This document shows positions 16,447 to 25,050 of a stretch of 64,000 nucleotides of DNA, one piece after another (position 1 is the first letter of the stretch; every line of letters starts with the position of its first letter). The notes under the pieces were generated by a model. It was given only the letters and a program-made list of their open reading frames with translations, searched no databases and had not been told where the DNA came from. Source of the stretch: Bin87 sp965116785 (lineage in GTDB: Bacteria; Chloroflexota; Dehalococcoidia; Lucifugimonadales; UBA3495). The translations under genes and the position numbers were made by a program. Location: NCBI GenBank assembly GCA_965116785.1, contig OZ220731.1:3658001-3722000 (forward strand), read 5' to 3'.

Positions 16447-17295
16447 ATGATCCCGAGGTTTCTGCTGGGCAACGGCCGGACTGACGGCAGCCGACACCAG
16501 GCGTCGCTGGGAGCGCTGGCACCGGCGGGGGTGGCGGCGACCGTCGTCTACGTGGTGTTCATCGGGCTGCCCATCATTGCGCTGCTGGCGCGGGCGGGAC
16601 AGCAGGAAGGGTTCCTGGCCGGACTGACCGGCGAACTGGTGCTCCAGGCACTGCGGCTGACGGTGATCACCAGCGTGGTGAGCATGGTCGTGGTGGTGGC
16701 AGTGGGGACGCCCTTTGCCCTGCTGCTGGCCCGGCGGCGATCGACGCTGCTGCGAGTGATCGACACCTTCGTGGAACTGCCAATCGTGCTGCCGCCGGTG
16801 GTGGCCGGCGTGGCGATGCTGATGGCCTTCGGGAGGAATGGCCTGCTGGGACCGGCCCTGGGAGCCGTGGGCGTGACCCTGCCGTTCACCACGGCCGCGG
16901 TGATCTTCGCGCAGGTGTTCGTGGCGGCGCCGTTCTACATACGGGCGGCGCGGATCGGGTTCGCCGGCGTGGACCCGACCTATGAGGAGGTGTCACAGAC
17001 GCTGGGGGTCTCGCCGTGGGCGACGTTCTGGCGCTTGACGCTTCCGGTGGCGTGGCCGTCGCTGCTGACCGGACTGACGCTGGCCTGGGCGCGGGCGGTT
17101 TCGGAGTTCGGGGCGACGATCATGTTCGCCGGCAACCTGACCGGGCGCACGCAGACCATGCCGTTGGCGATCATGACCGCCATGGAGTCGAGCCTGGGAT
17201 CGGCGCTGGCGTTGGGAGTGCTGCTGCTGGCGATGTCCGCGCTGGCGCTGGCGGCGTTGAGCGCGCTGTTGCGGCGGACCGGGTCGACGGCATGA
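16447..17295 (+). CDS. modB: Molybdate ABC transporter permease ModB
   Basis: A 282-residue inner-membrane permease with about six hydrophobic segments. The EAA-type cytoplasmic loop that contacts the ATPase is at EEVSQTLGVSPWATFWRLTLP. The segment ELPIVLPPVVAGVAML is typical of ModB/CysT-type permeases. Its stop overlaps modC (ATGA), so the two are coupled. Confidence 0.94.
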   Translation: MIPRFLLGNGRTDGSRHQASLGALAPAGVAATVVYVVFIGLPIIALLARAGQQEGFLAGLTGELVLQALRLTVITSVVSMVVVVAVGTPFALLLARRRSTLLRVIDTFVELPIVLPPVVAGVAMLMAFGRNGLLGPALGAVGVTLPFTTAAVIFAQVFVAAPFYIRAARIGFAGVDPTYEEVSQTLGVSPWATFWRLTLPVAWPSLLTGLTLAWARAVSEFGATIMFAGNLTGRTQTMPLAIMTAMESSLGSALALGVLLLAMSALALAALSALLRRTGSTA

Positions 17296-18413
17296 GCGAA
17301 CGACATGCGAGCAACGGCGCATCCGGCCACTTTGCGGTGAGCCTGGACGAGTTCCGCATGGAGCTTGCCTTCGAGGTTGAGGCCGGGCGCATCCTGGTGC
17401 TCTTCGGGGCGTCGGGAGCGGGCAAGACCACCGCGCTACGAACCATCGCGGGGTTGGTCCGGCCCGCCGCAGGGCACATCGAGATAGCGGGGCGCACGGT
17501 GTACGAAGACGGGAACGGCACGGGAGCGCGGTCGGCCTGGGTGCAGCCGCATCGGCGGGGAGTGGGGTACGTCACGCAGCAGAACCACCTGTTTCCCCAC
17601 CTGACGGTGCGCCAGAACATCGCCTATGGCCTGCGGGACCGGGGCGGGGATTCGTCGCGAAAGCGGGTGGCCGAACTGGTGGAGCGGCTGCGGCTGGACG
17701 GGCTGGAGGACCGTCGGGTCTGGCAACTGTCGGGTGGCCAGCAGCAGCGGGCCGCGCTCGCCCGGGCGCTGGCGCCGTCTCCGGACCTGCTGCTGCTGGA
17801 CGAGCCCTTCGCCGCGCTGGACATGGAGTTGCGGCGGGAGCTGGGTTCGGAATTGCGGGCGACGGTTCGCCAGTTCGAGGTGCCGGTGATCCTGGTGACG
17901 CACAGCCGGGAAGAGGCGCTGGCGCTGGGCGACGAGGTGCAGATCATCGATTCTGGCGTGACCGTGGCCTCGGGGCCACCCCTGACAGCGCTGGAGCAGC
18001 CGGGTCGGGGCCGTGTGGCGCGGCTGGTGGGCGTCGAGAACCTGCTGGAGATGCGGGTGACGGCGCGGCTGCCGCAGGACGGCACGATGGTCTGCGCGGC
18101 GGCGGACCACCTGCTGGAGACCCCGCTTGCTGACGGATGTGCGGTGGGCGATTCGGTGACCGTGGGGATTCGGGCATCGGACATCATCCTGGCGTCGGGG
18201 CCGTTGCCGCAATCGTCGGCGCGAAACACCTGGGTCGGCGTGGTGTCGGCGGTGACGCTGCGCCCGCCGGGCTACGAAGTGACGCTGGACTGCGACGGTG
18301 TGCCGCTGCGATGCCACATCACCGGGACGTCGATGGACGCGATGGGCATCGCGACGGGGCTGCCGGTATGGGCGATATTCAAGGCGTCGTCGTGCTTCCT
18401 GTTGAGCGATTAG
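17292..18413 (+). CDS. modC: Molybdate ABC transporter ATP-binding protein ModC
   Basis: A 373-residue ATPase. The Walker A GASGAGKTT lies at residues 39-47, the signature LSGGQQQR in mid-domain and Walker B is LLLLDEPF. A C-terminal TOBE-type beta domain of about 130 residues (after VGVENLLEM) resembles oxyanion-sensing domains of ModC and CysA. ATG 17292 overlaps the modB stop. With modAB it forms a complete high-affinity molybdate importer. Confidence 0.94.
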   Translation: MSERHASNGASGHFAVSLDEFRMELAFEVEAGRILVLFGASGAGKTTALRTIAGLVRPAAGHIEIAGRTVYEDGNGTGARSAWVQPHRRGVGYVTQQNHLFPHLTVRQNIAYGLRDRGGDSSRKRVAELVERLRLDGLEDRRVWQLSGGQQQRAALARALAPSPDLLLLDEPFAALDMELRRELGSELRATVRQFEVPVILVTHSREEALALGDEVQIIDSGVTVASGPPLTALEQPGRGRVARLVGVENLLEMRVTARLPQDGTMVCAAADHLLETPLADGCAVGDSVTVGIRASDIILASGPLPQSSARNTWVGVVSAVTLRPPGYEVTLDCDGVPLRCHITGTSMDAMGIATGLPVWAIFKASSCFLLSD

Positions 18414-18441
18414 TCACAAGTCCACTGTTGGGGCTCCTTGA

Positions 18442-18447
18442 TATAAT
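18442..18447 (+). promoter_or_regulatory. -10 box ahead of the small ORF at 18471
   Basis: TATAAT lies 23 bases before a GTG start that has AGGAG at 18458-18462, giving a very short leader. No clear -35 is visible. Confidence 0.4.
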
Positions 18448-18470
18448 GCCGGCTGGCAGGAGCCAGGGCC

Positions 18471-18638
18471 GTGTTTTACGGGATAGCAACAATCATAAAA
18501 CTCCTGGACGAGAGGAAGGCAGACAAAAGAGCTGAGGCCGTTCGTCTCGTGAGCAACGACAATTCGCTTTTCGAGCAAGTTCTGGAGCACCGCCGCGCAA
18601 AAGAGCACGACCCTGATACCCAAAATAACGGGCGCTAG
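18471..18638 (+). CDS. Small hypothetical protein (55 aa)
   Basis: A 55-residue open frame from GTG 18471 to TAG 18638, in the 337-base gap between modC and the HAD phosphatase. Support comes from AGGAG 8 bases upstream and a TATAAT box further out. The protein begins with a short hydrophobic stretch (FYGIATIIKLL), then is highly charged and helical (DERKADKRAEAV, FEQVLEHRRAKEH). I do not recognise it. The rest of the gap holds only an 8-bp hairpin at 18683-18701 with no T-run. Confidence 0.45.
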   Translation: MFYGIATIIKLLDERKADKRAEAVRLVSNDNSLFEQVLEHRRAKEHDPDTQNNGR

Positions 18639-18750
18639 CGTCCGCAGAGCGTTGACGCCAGTGCGGTCTGCGGTGTTTTGTGCCTCATGCCAAGCATGAG
18701 GTTGCAACGTCCCGCGAGAGACAAGACATAGCAAGGAGGGCCAACCGGAG

Positions 18751-19413
18751 ATGCCTGGTTACAAGGGGATTTTGTTCGATATGGACGGCGTGCTGGTGGA
18801 TAGCGAGCCGCTGTTCCACAAGGCGGTGAACGTGATGGTGGAACGCTGCGGCGCGGCCCCGATCACGGAAGAGGAGAACAACCGCTACCTGCTGGGCACG
18901 ACGGTGGAGGAGACCTGGGTGCGGGTCAAGGAGCTGCGCGGGATACCACAGACGCCGGCGGAATTGCTGGCCGGCTACAACGATGTTGTTAAGGACGTGC
19001 TGCGCTCGGACCTGGTGGCGCGACCGGGGGTGCGGGCGCTGATCGCCGAAGCGCAGCGGCGGGGCCTGCCTATCGCGGTGGCGTCGTCATCGCTGCGGGA
19101 ATGGGTGAACCTGAAGCTGTCGGTAATCGGATTGAGCGATGCTTTCCCGGTGGCGCTGGGCGGAGACGATATCGAGAACGGTAAGCCAGCCCCCGACATC
19201 TACATCAAGGCTGCGGGACTGCTGGGGCTGGAGGCGACGGAGTGCGTGGCCATTGAAGACTCGCCGATCGGACTGGCGGCGGCCAGCGGGTCGGGAGCGT
19301 ATACCGTCTGCACGCTGACCGATTCCACGCGGCACCTGGACCTGTCGGCGGCGGACGTGATAATTGAGAACCTGGAGCACTTCGACTACGGGTTGCTGGC
19401 GGAGGGCAACTAA
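18751..19413 (+). CDS. HAD superfamily phosphatase (beta-phosphoglucomutase-like, subfamily IA)
   Basis: A 220-residue hydrolase with the catalytic FDMDGVLVDSEP motif (Asp10 nucleophile, Asp12 acid/base). Motif II is VASSS, motif III the Lys in NGKPAPDIY, and motif IV is AIEDSPIGLAAA. The helical cap lies between residues 18 and 85. It probably dephosphorylates a sugar phosphate or isomerises one; the sequence does not separate phosphatase from mutase. An AAGGAGG site lies a little upstream. It appears monocistronic. Confidence 0.9.
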   Translation: MPGYKGILFDMDGVLVDSEPLFHKAVNVMVERCGAAPITEEENNRYLLGTTVEETWVRVKELRGIPQTPAELLAGYNDVVKDVLRSDLVARPGVRALIAEAQRRGLPIAVASSSLREWVNLKLSVIGLSDAFPVALGGDDIENGKPAPDIYIKAAGLLGLEATECVAIEDSPIGLAAASGSGAYTVCTLTDSTRHLDLSAADVIIENLEHFDYGLLAEGN

Positions 19414-19431
19414 ACCCGGCACATATCCCGC

Positions 19432-19464
19432 GGTTACGGGATTGCCACGCTGCGCTCGCAATGG
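19432..19464. repeat. Dispersed repeat, ATTGCCACGCTGCGCTCGCAATGAC family
   Basis: GGTTACGGGATTGCCACGCT followed by GCGCTCGCAATGG. It matches the 8102-8134 copy at almost every position over 32 bases. Confidence 0.75.
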
Positions 19465-19490
19465 CGAACCGCAAGCAGGCGCGGAAGGAT

Positions 19491-20222
19491 CTAGCCCCGT
19501 CGCCGACGTCTACGATACCCGGGTAGACCGGGGTAAGTCCCATCCTGCAGCACCCATTGCAGCCGCTGCGTGAGGGCCCGCGCCTCGCCGGCGTCCATCA
19601 TCGACAGCAGTTCGGCCACGTCGCCAGTGGGCGCAAGCAACTGCCCGCAGAGGTGACGCAGGGGTTCCAGCAGACGATCGGGAATGGGTTCGTCGGCGAA
19701 ATCCCAGATTGCGGTGCGGATCTTGGTGTCCGAATGGAAGGTCAGGCCGTGGTCGATGCCCCATAGCTTTCCGTCGGGAGCGCGGATGACGTGTTCCGGT
19801 TTTCGGTCGGTGTTGTTGGCAACCAGGTCGAAGCAGCAGATGGTGCGCAGCTGGTCGGCGTCGCAGTCGGTTAGTTCCTCGCGCGTTATGGTGTAGTAGT
19901 TTTCCCGGGGGTTGTGGTCAACGTACAACTGGACGGAGCCGATCCCGCCCGGCCCTTCTCGGATGATGGTCAGCGGGATGAAGTCCCAGCCAAGAATATG
20001 GCTGAGCAGGTAGGCGGCGTATTCGCGCTTGTAGAGGGTGCCGGACGGGAAGTCCCACAGGGGCCATTCGCCCTGCCTGGGTTTGTAAATCGCCAGAGCG
20101 TAACGGTCACCCAGGCTGATCTCGGCGAGGTAGGTGTAGTTGGAACCCTGACGCGTCAGGTCGCAGCTCAGGATCTCCCCATGCCGCAGCAAATCAAGGT
20201 CGGATGGCCCGTCGGTGACCAC
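19491..20222 (-). CDS. SCO1664 family protein (kinase-like fold)
   Basis: A 243-residue protein of the SCO1664 family, distantly related to PI3/4-kinase and HipA-type folds. Visible marks are the ATP-site-like ALAIYKPRQGEWPLWDFPSG, FDLVANNTDRKPEHV (catalytic-loop-like) and WGIDHGLTFH (DFG-like). The function is unknown. It starts at GTG 20222, 24 bases after the stop of the DUF3090 gene on the same strand; these two are a known conserved pair in Actinobacteria, often with a histidine phosphatase, which is absent here. The C-terminus is a run of Arg. Confidence 0.88.
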   Translation of the reverse strand: MVTDGPSDLDLLRHGEILSCDLTRQGSNYTYLAEISLGDRYALAIYKPRQGEWPLWDFPSGTLYKREYAAYLLSHILGWDFIPLTIIREGPGGIGSVQLYVDHNPRENYYTITREELTDCDADQLRTICCFDLVANNTDRKPEHVIRAPDGKLWGIDHGLTFHSDTKIRTAIWDFADEPIPDRLLEPLRHLCGQLLAPTGDVAELLSMMDAGEARALTQRLQWVLQDGTYPGLPGYRRRRRRG

Positions 20223-20246
20223 GGGAAAAGGCGGCCGGCAGGCCGG

Positions 20247-20780
20247 CTAACCGGTTTCGAATACGGCGTGGCCGTTGGCGCGGGCGCAGCGGTGCCCGTC
20301 GGGATCGATGGGCGCGCCGCAGAGGAAGCATGGGGGTCGACCCGCGGCGCAGATCCGCAATGCCTGGTCGGCCAGCGCGGACGACTGGTCCATTGTCAGC
20401 CAGAAACTGACGGAGGTCTGGGCGCCGGCGTCGGGGTCGTCCTCATCGCCCTCGTAGGCGTGGATCACGAAGCAATTGGCTTCCTTGTCGTATTCCAACT
20501 GCATCTGACGGGCGCGAAAGTCCTGCTCCAGCGGATCGCCCATCCAGGGCGTTTCACTTGGCGAACTCTCCTTGTCGCCGGCCAATTCTCCCAGCTGCTT
20601 CACAGCCTGCTGGAGATACAGGCCCAGCTGCAAAAGCTGCTCCTTCTCGAGCCAGATGAAGGACTGGGCTCTTCCGGCTTCCGCGACCAGCCGGAAGGTA
20701 CGTTGCCCGGGACGCCCGAAGGTTTCGGCGGACACCGATTGGGCGGCGCCAATCTTATAGCGGACTTCGCGTTCTGCCAT
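20247..20780 (-). CDS. DUF3090 family protein
   Basis: A 177-residue protein matching DUF3090: the N-terminal strand region RTFRLVAEAGRAQSFIWLEKEQLLQLGLYLQQ (quoted family block) and a C-terminal CLCG-like zinc ribbon, here CXXCG in PPCFLCGAPIDPDGHRCAR. Function unknown. ATG 20780 has no ribosome binding site, but a -10 box ends 6 bases before it, so the mRNA is probably leaderless. It heads a two-gene operon with the SCO1664 family gene. Confidence 0.85.
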   Translation of the reverse strand: MAEREVRYKIGAAQSVSAETFGRPGQRTFRLVAEAGRAQSFIWLEKEQLLQLGLYLQQAVKQLGELAGDKESSPSETPWMGDPLEQDFRARQMQLEYDKEANCFVIHAYEGDEDDPDAGAQTSVSFWLTMDQSSALADQALRICAAGRPPCFLCGAPIDPDGHRCARANGHAVFETG

Positions 20781-20786
20781 GCGGCT

Positions 20787-20815
20787 ATGATAGTCGCCGA
20801 CTCTTAGGCTGGCAA
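20787..20815 (-). promoter_or_regulatory. Leaderless promoter of the DUF3090-SCO1664 operon
   Basis: On the minus strand, -35 TTGCCA (20815-20810), a 17-base spacer and -10 TATCAT (20792-20787) are followed after 6 bases by the ATG. Transcription would begin at or next to the start codon. Confidence 0.6.
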
Positions 20816-21627
20816 GTGGTGATCGATCACCCTTCAACCCTGCCTGCCTTCCTGGTCAATCGAATGGCGCTGCCACCAAACGGCCGCTGCCGTGAGTGAC
20901 CTCGCGCGCCGACTTTGCGCCACCGGCCCATTGAGCACACGAGAAAGCGGCCGCTCTCCAGATCCTTAGGGCGCCTCCCGGATGAGCCAACCTCAACCGG
21001 TCTTCCCAAGGGCTGCATTCGCTCCCTGTTACCAACCGTACCAGGAACCGGCTCCCCGCGATTACCATTCGGCAGGTTGCGCCTGGGCATTTCCACCGCG
21101 ATATTTACATCACCCGATGGAAGAAACGGCCGCCTTTGCACATGAACATTGCTCGGGAAACATCGCATATTTTCCTACGGTAACCGTCATCTGCCACCGA
21201 ATACCAATGCCTGACTTACGCACATTGGCTACATTGCGCGTGCAAAACCACGAATGCACAGACTTTGCTGAGGGCGGGCCATATCATCCGGGCAAATATA
21301 CGCGCCGTCGAGGGCGCGCCAGTCCCGACGTTACCGATTGGCACATAGCGCGGGTCACGCGTGCGGAAACTCGCAACGAATCGTTGGCATCGACAGTGGC
21401 CACCGTCGATGCCAAATCCGCGCCCGGTCACCATTGAACGGGCACCACGCACACCGATGTCACCATAGATTGGATTTGAAACGGGAACGCGACCGGCTGT
21501 CGCGTGGCCACCCCTGGTCAATCAATTGCATGGCGGCTCAGCGCGGGAGCAAACCGCCGGGAAGCTCGACGCAACAGAAGGGGCGAATGAGTGTGCGTTA
21601 ACCGCGATGCAGGAGGAACCCGGATAA
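20816..21627. other. Gene-poor stretch with no recognisable gene
   Basis: Several overlapping open frames of 70-150 codons exist on both strands, but none has a good ribosome binding site or a protein pattern I recognise. Base composition is more even than in the neighbouring genes. It may be decayed or transferred sequence. No RNA gene or transposase was seen. Confidence 0.4.
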
Positions 21628-21819
21628 ATGCATTTTGGTCACACAACCACGACCACTGTAATTCGAAGATCCACGTCACTGCTCAGGAACTCCTGGCGTT
21701 TGGCACTGTTTGGGACGCTGTTTGCGATGACGTGCTGGGAGGTCAATCCGGGTCAAATGCCGGCGCCGGAAAACGATCCGGCGCGGCTCGAAGCGTCGGT
21801 CATCGTCGCTGAGGGGTAG
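21628..21819 (+). CDS. Small hypothetical protein (63 aa)
   Basis: A 63-residue open frame with a strong AGGAGGA site 10 bases upstream of ATG 21628. The N-terminus is basic (RRSTSLLRNSWR), followed by a hydrophobic stretch LALFGTLFAMTC. This looks like a signal peptide, perhaps with a weak lipobox at Cys. An acidic tail follows. I do not recognise the protein. From 21820 to the gcvH end at 22207 I see nothing but the hairpin at 22093. Confidence 0.35.
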   Translation: MHFGHTTTTTVIRRSTSLLRNSWRLALFGTLFAMTCWEVNPGQMPAPENDPARLEASVIVAEG

Positions 21820-22092
21820 GCACCCCAGAGTGAATAGGCAGGTGTGAGAGATCGCAGGAGCAGATCAAACTGGAGGCTGACCGGCGATTGTTGCGAGATT
21901 GAAATCGCAGGAATAGGCAATGGCGTCGCAGTATGTAACCACGGGACCGTGCTGAAACCCGGGATGAGCGTCATTGAGCCAGTGGCGCGCGGCTCCCGCT
22001 CATCAAATTACTGATTGGCCCCGCGTGGCCGATTAACGATCAGCGTTGGGGCAGTTAGCGTCACGTTCGCGTGGGTTACGAGGGGCAACAGA

Positions 22093-22118
22093 AAGCCGGT
22101 CCCAGAAAAGACCGGCTT
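22093..22118 (-). terminator. Hairpin terminator downstream of gcvH
   Basis: A 9-bp stem (AAGCCGGTC / GACCGGCTT) with an 8-base loop lies 89 bases beyond the gcvH stop. On the minus strand it is followed by TTCTGTT. Confidence 0.55.
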
Positions 22119-22206
22119 CTGAACAGTGCGGTAGGGGTGTTTGCCGTCCGGCTTTGTTCAGCGGGCGAACCCAGGCATGGCTCGCGGTGCGGTCGGACTG
22201 TAGGAA

Positions 22207-22596
22207 CTACAGGCCGCCCAGGTACTCGTTGTAACTACCCGCGTCGAGCAGCGCGTCCAGCTCGGCGGGATCGCTCATGCGGACCCGCATCATCCAGCCG
22301 TCGCCGAAGGGATCGTTGTTCACCAGTTCGGGCTCCTGGGCCAAGCGCCCGTTGATTTCGGTGACCTCGCCGCTGACGGGCGAATACAGGTCGGATACGG
22401 CCTTGACGGATTCAATCTCTCCCATCTTGTCCATGTGCCCGACGGGGGCGCCGGTATCCGGGAGTTCCACGTATACGACGTCGCCCAACTGGTCCTGCGC
22501 GTAGTGGGTGATGCCCACCAGGACGGTTCCGGCGGCGACATCTTCGACCAGGGCCCACTCGTGCTCCCTGGAGTATTTACGGTCTTCGGGATTCAC
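22207..22596 (-). CDS. gcvH: Glycine cleavage system H protein
   Basis: The 129-residue lipoyl carrier of the glycine cleavage system, shuttling the methylamine group between P, T and L proteins. The lipoylated Lys65 is in ESVKAVSDLYSP. HEWALVEDV near the N-terminus and NNDPFGDGWMMRV near the C-terminus are canonical. It lies 90 bases downstream of gcvT on the same strand. GcvP is not in the window. Confidence 0.95.
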   Translation of the reverse strand: MNPEDRKYSREHEWALVEDVAAGTVLVGITHYAQDQLGDVVYVELPDTGAPVGHMDKMGEIESVKAVSDLYSPVSGEVTEINGRLAQEPELVNNDPFGDGWMMRVRMSDPAELDALLDAGSYNEYLGGL

Positions 22597-22686
22597 TTTG
22601 TCTGATACCTCCCAAGGGTAGGGTAGTCAACGATTGGAGCGACCGAAAGCGCCATGCAAGACGCGATGATCGCGGGCAGGTCGGCG

Positions 22687-23844
22687 CTAGCCCGGTCGCT
22701 GGTAGAAGGGGATCTCCGCCGTTGTGGCATCAGCCCGGCGTCCGCGAATGTCGACGGTGAGGACCATGCCGAGGTCGGAGTGCGCAGCGTCGACAAAGGC
22801 CATGGCGATGCACTGCTCCAGGGTGGGGGAGTAGCTGCCGCTGGCGACCGTGCCGACCACCTCGCCATCGGCCAGAACCTCGTACCCCGCGCGGGGAGCG
22901 CTGCGCCCCGGCAGGGTCAGTCCGACCAGGCGGCGCTCGGTTCCGTACACTCGCTGGTGGTCCAGGACGTCGGCGCCGTTGTAGCCGCCATCGCGGCGCA
23001 CGAACCGGCCGAAGCCGGCCTCGATCGGCGTGATGGTGTCGGACAGTTCATGGCCGTGCAGCGGGAGACCGGCTTCGAGCCGGAGCACGTCCCGCGCTCC
23101 CAGGCCGCAGGGAACCGCGCCGGCTTCTGTGAGTTTGTTCCAGATGGCGACGACGTCGGCCGACCCGACGGCGAGTTCGAACCCGTCCTCCCCGGTGTAG
23201 CCGGTGCGCCCGATGAAAACGCGACGACCGTCGATGTGACCGCGTCCCCATGTGAAGGGGCGCAGCAGGGACGGGGCGGGGCTCCGGCCCGGGTTGCGGG
23301 CCAGGCGAGCGCCGGGGATGAAGTCCTCGCAAAGTTGGTCCACGATCTCCACTGCTTTGGGTCCCTGCACGGCAAGCAGTCCGGTGAGCATGGTGCGATC
23401 AGTGATATGCACGCCGCGTCCGTCAAAGTGCAGAGCGAGTTGGCGATCAAACCACAGGGCCACGGCGGGCCGGTTGCCGGCGTTGGGGATGAGCAGGAAT
23501 TCGTCGTCAGAGAGGCGGTAGAAGATGGTGTCATCGATGACGCCGCCCTGATCGTTGCAGATGAAGCAGTAGCGGGCACGACCCATGCGCAGCCCGGACG
23601 CGGACCCGGTGAGCAGGATGTCCAGCAGACTGGCCGCGTTGGGTCCACCGATATGCAGTCGGCCCATGTGCGAGACGTCGAAGACGCCGGCGGCGTTGCG
23701 TACGGCCGCCACCTCGGCGATGACTCCCTGGTACTGCACCGGCATGTCCCAACCGCCGAAGGGCACTATGCGGGCGCCAAGAGCTACGTGGGTGTCGTAA
23801 AGGGCGGTGCGGAGATTCTCCGCAACAGTGGAATCAGAAGGCAT
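22687..23844 (-). CDS. gcvT: Glycine cleavage system aminomethyltransferase (T protein)
   Basis: A 385-residue folate-dependent enzyme that moves the methylene from the H protein to tetrahydrofolate and releases ammonia. Family marks: FGGWDMPVQYQGVIAEVAAVR, GVFDVSHMG, the folate-binding GYTGEDGFEL and the GLGARDVLRLEAGLPLHGHEL block. The C-terminal domain runs from about residue 290. The start at 23844 gives a normal N-terminus. Operon with gcvH. I found no glycine riboswitch in the 100 bases upstream. Confidence 0.95.
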   Translation of the reverse strand: MPSDSTVAENLRTALYDTHVALGARIVPFGGWDMPVQYQGVIAEVAAVRNAAGVFDVSHMGRLHIGGPNAASLLDILLTGSASGLRMGRARYCFICNDQGGVIDDTIFYRLSDDEFLLIPNAGNRPAVALWFDRQLALHFDGRGVHITDRTMLTGLLAVQGPKAVEIVDQLCEDFIPGARLARNPGRSPAPSLLRPFTWGRGHIDGRRVFIGRTGYTGEDGFELAVGSADVVAIWNKLTEAGAVPCGLGARDVLRLEAGLPLHGHELSDTITPIEAGFGRFVRRDGGYNGADVLDHQRVYGTERRLVGLTLPGRSAPRAGYEVLADGEVVGTVASGSYSPTLEQCIAMAFVDAAHSDLGMVLTVDIRGRRADATTAEIPFYQRPG

Positions 23845-23954
23845 AGGTTATTTCGAGCGGCAGCGTGACGTTGGAATTCTCTGAGAATCATCATACCGCC
23901 AAGACCGTTGAGGCGCAACGACGAAAAGGCTCGGCACGCCTATCGTGGTAAATC

Positions 23955-24060
23955 GTCAGAAGCAGGACTATCACGATTTTGGGATGGTCAGGATTCGACT
24001 CGTACTGTGATTGAGTCTCGTCCTGCTCAATCATTGAATCCTGTAAATCGTGCTTCGGAC
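23955..24060. repeat. MITE-like inverted repeat, copy D (diverged)
   Basis: The left end is GTCAGAAGCAGGACTATCAC and the right end, reversed, is GTCCGAAGCACGATTTACAG. It has the same plan and length as copies A-C but more substitutions. It occupies most of the gap between gcvT and the hypothetical gene at 24179; the rest of that gap shows no gene. Confidence 0.6.
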
Positions 24061-24178
24061 GTTCACCCGCGGCAAACCCGGCCACGCGTGAGAGCCGAGT
24101 TCAGGTTGACGCGGCTGCCGGGCTGCGCGGACAATTGCGGACGCGTCAAAAACCAAGTGGCCAAACAGGAGCAGAGCA

Positions 24179-24871
24179 ATGAATCGAAAGCCGGAACCGG
24201 CGGAGCACGAGGATGAGCAGCGCGTGATCGCCACGGCGGAGCAGTTGGCTGCCTACCTGAGCGAAAACCGGCAACTGGCCGCGGCGTTGGTGAGCGAGTT
24301 GGCGGATGAGGTCGAGGCGGAAGGTCAGGACCCGATCAATGACATCCTGGAAAATGGCTATGAAGACTCGTTCTACATGGACGATCTGACGGGGTTCAAC
24401 GAGGAATTCGACACGATCGTGGTTACGCCGACGATCGAGATCGGGACCGACTGGGACCAGCCCTTCGATGACCACGATTTTGGCGCCAGCGTAGATAATA
24501 TGCTGGATCGGGTGGGCGTCGATGAAGCGCTGGCCACCGAATTCAGGCGGTACCTGATGCAAGAGTGCCTCATCCTGGTGGAAACCAGAGGACGGAGTGG
24601 GCCCGATTCCGGTTTCGTAGATATTTTTGGCCTGAAGGTATTCGAGGCCTACAAACCGCTTCAATCGGCGATGCAAGAGGAATTGGAGTTGCTGCGACAG
24701 GAGGGGGACGACGAGGATTGGAACTCCGGCACCGCCGGGGAATTGTTGCGCGATGCCCTGGAGAGCGCAATCGAAAGGGCGGCGCCCCTCATCGCTGAGT
24801 GGATGGCAGAAACCATCGAGGAGCAGGGCGAAGCGCTGGCGTTCAACGCCCTCAGGAGAATGACGTCGTAG
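24179..24871 (+). CDS. Hypothetical acidic protein (230 aa)
   Basis: I do not recognise this protein. It is soluble, strongly acidic and mostly helical, with no Cys cluster, signal or membrane segment. Acidic segments include ENGYEDSFYMDDLTGFNEEFDT and DWDQPFDDHDFGAS (in parts). A helical C-terminal half follows (LQSAMQEELELLRQEG). An AGGAG site lies 5-9 bases before ATG 24179. Codon use is like that of neighbouring genes. It may be a regulatory or interaction protein; no function is assigned. Confidence 0.75.
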   Translation: MNRKPEPAEHEDEQRVIATAEQLAAYLSENRQLAAALVSELADEVEAEGQDPINDILENGYEDSFYMDDLTGFNEEFDTIVVTPTIEIGTDWDQPFDDHDFGASVDNMLDRVGVDEALATEFRRYLMQECLILVETRGRSGPDSGFVDIFGLKVFEAYKPLQSAMQEELELLRQEGDDEDWNSGTAGELLRDALESAIERAAPLIAEWMAETIEEQGEALAFNALRRMTS

Positions 24872-25050
24872 CCGGGCTCCGGTCACCGGTATAACATTCG
24901 GCGGGCACGCAGTCTGCGGCACTGAGGAACGGAACCGCACATCGATTTGCGGGAGCCTTCAATTTGCGGGAGTCCACGATTTCGGGGATGATTGGCGCGC
25001 AGACGACACACAGTTCGGACCGAAGACGCGAAACGCACGGGAGGCAGAAA

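Noticed and set aside
23845..23954. Glycine riboswitch upstream of gcvT
   Set aside because: The 110 bases before the gene do not show the tandem conserved GGAGA/CUGGGA cores of the glycine aptamer, and there is too little room before the MITE copy.
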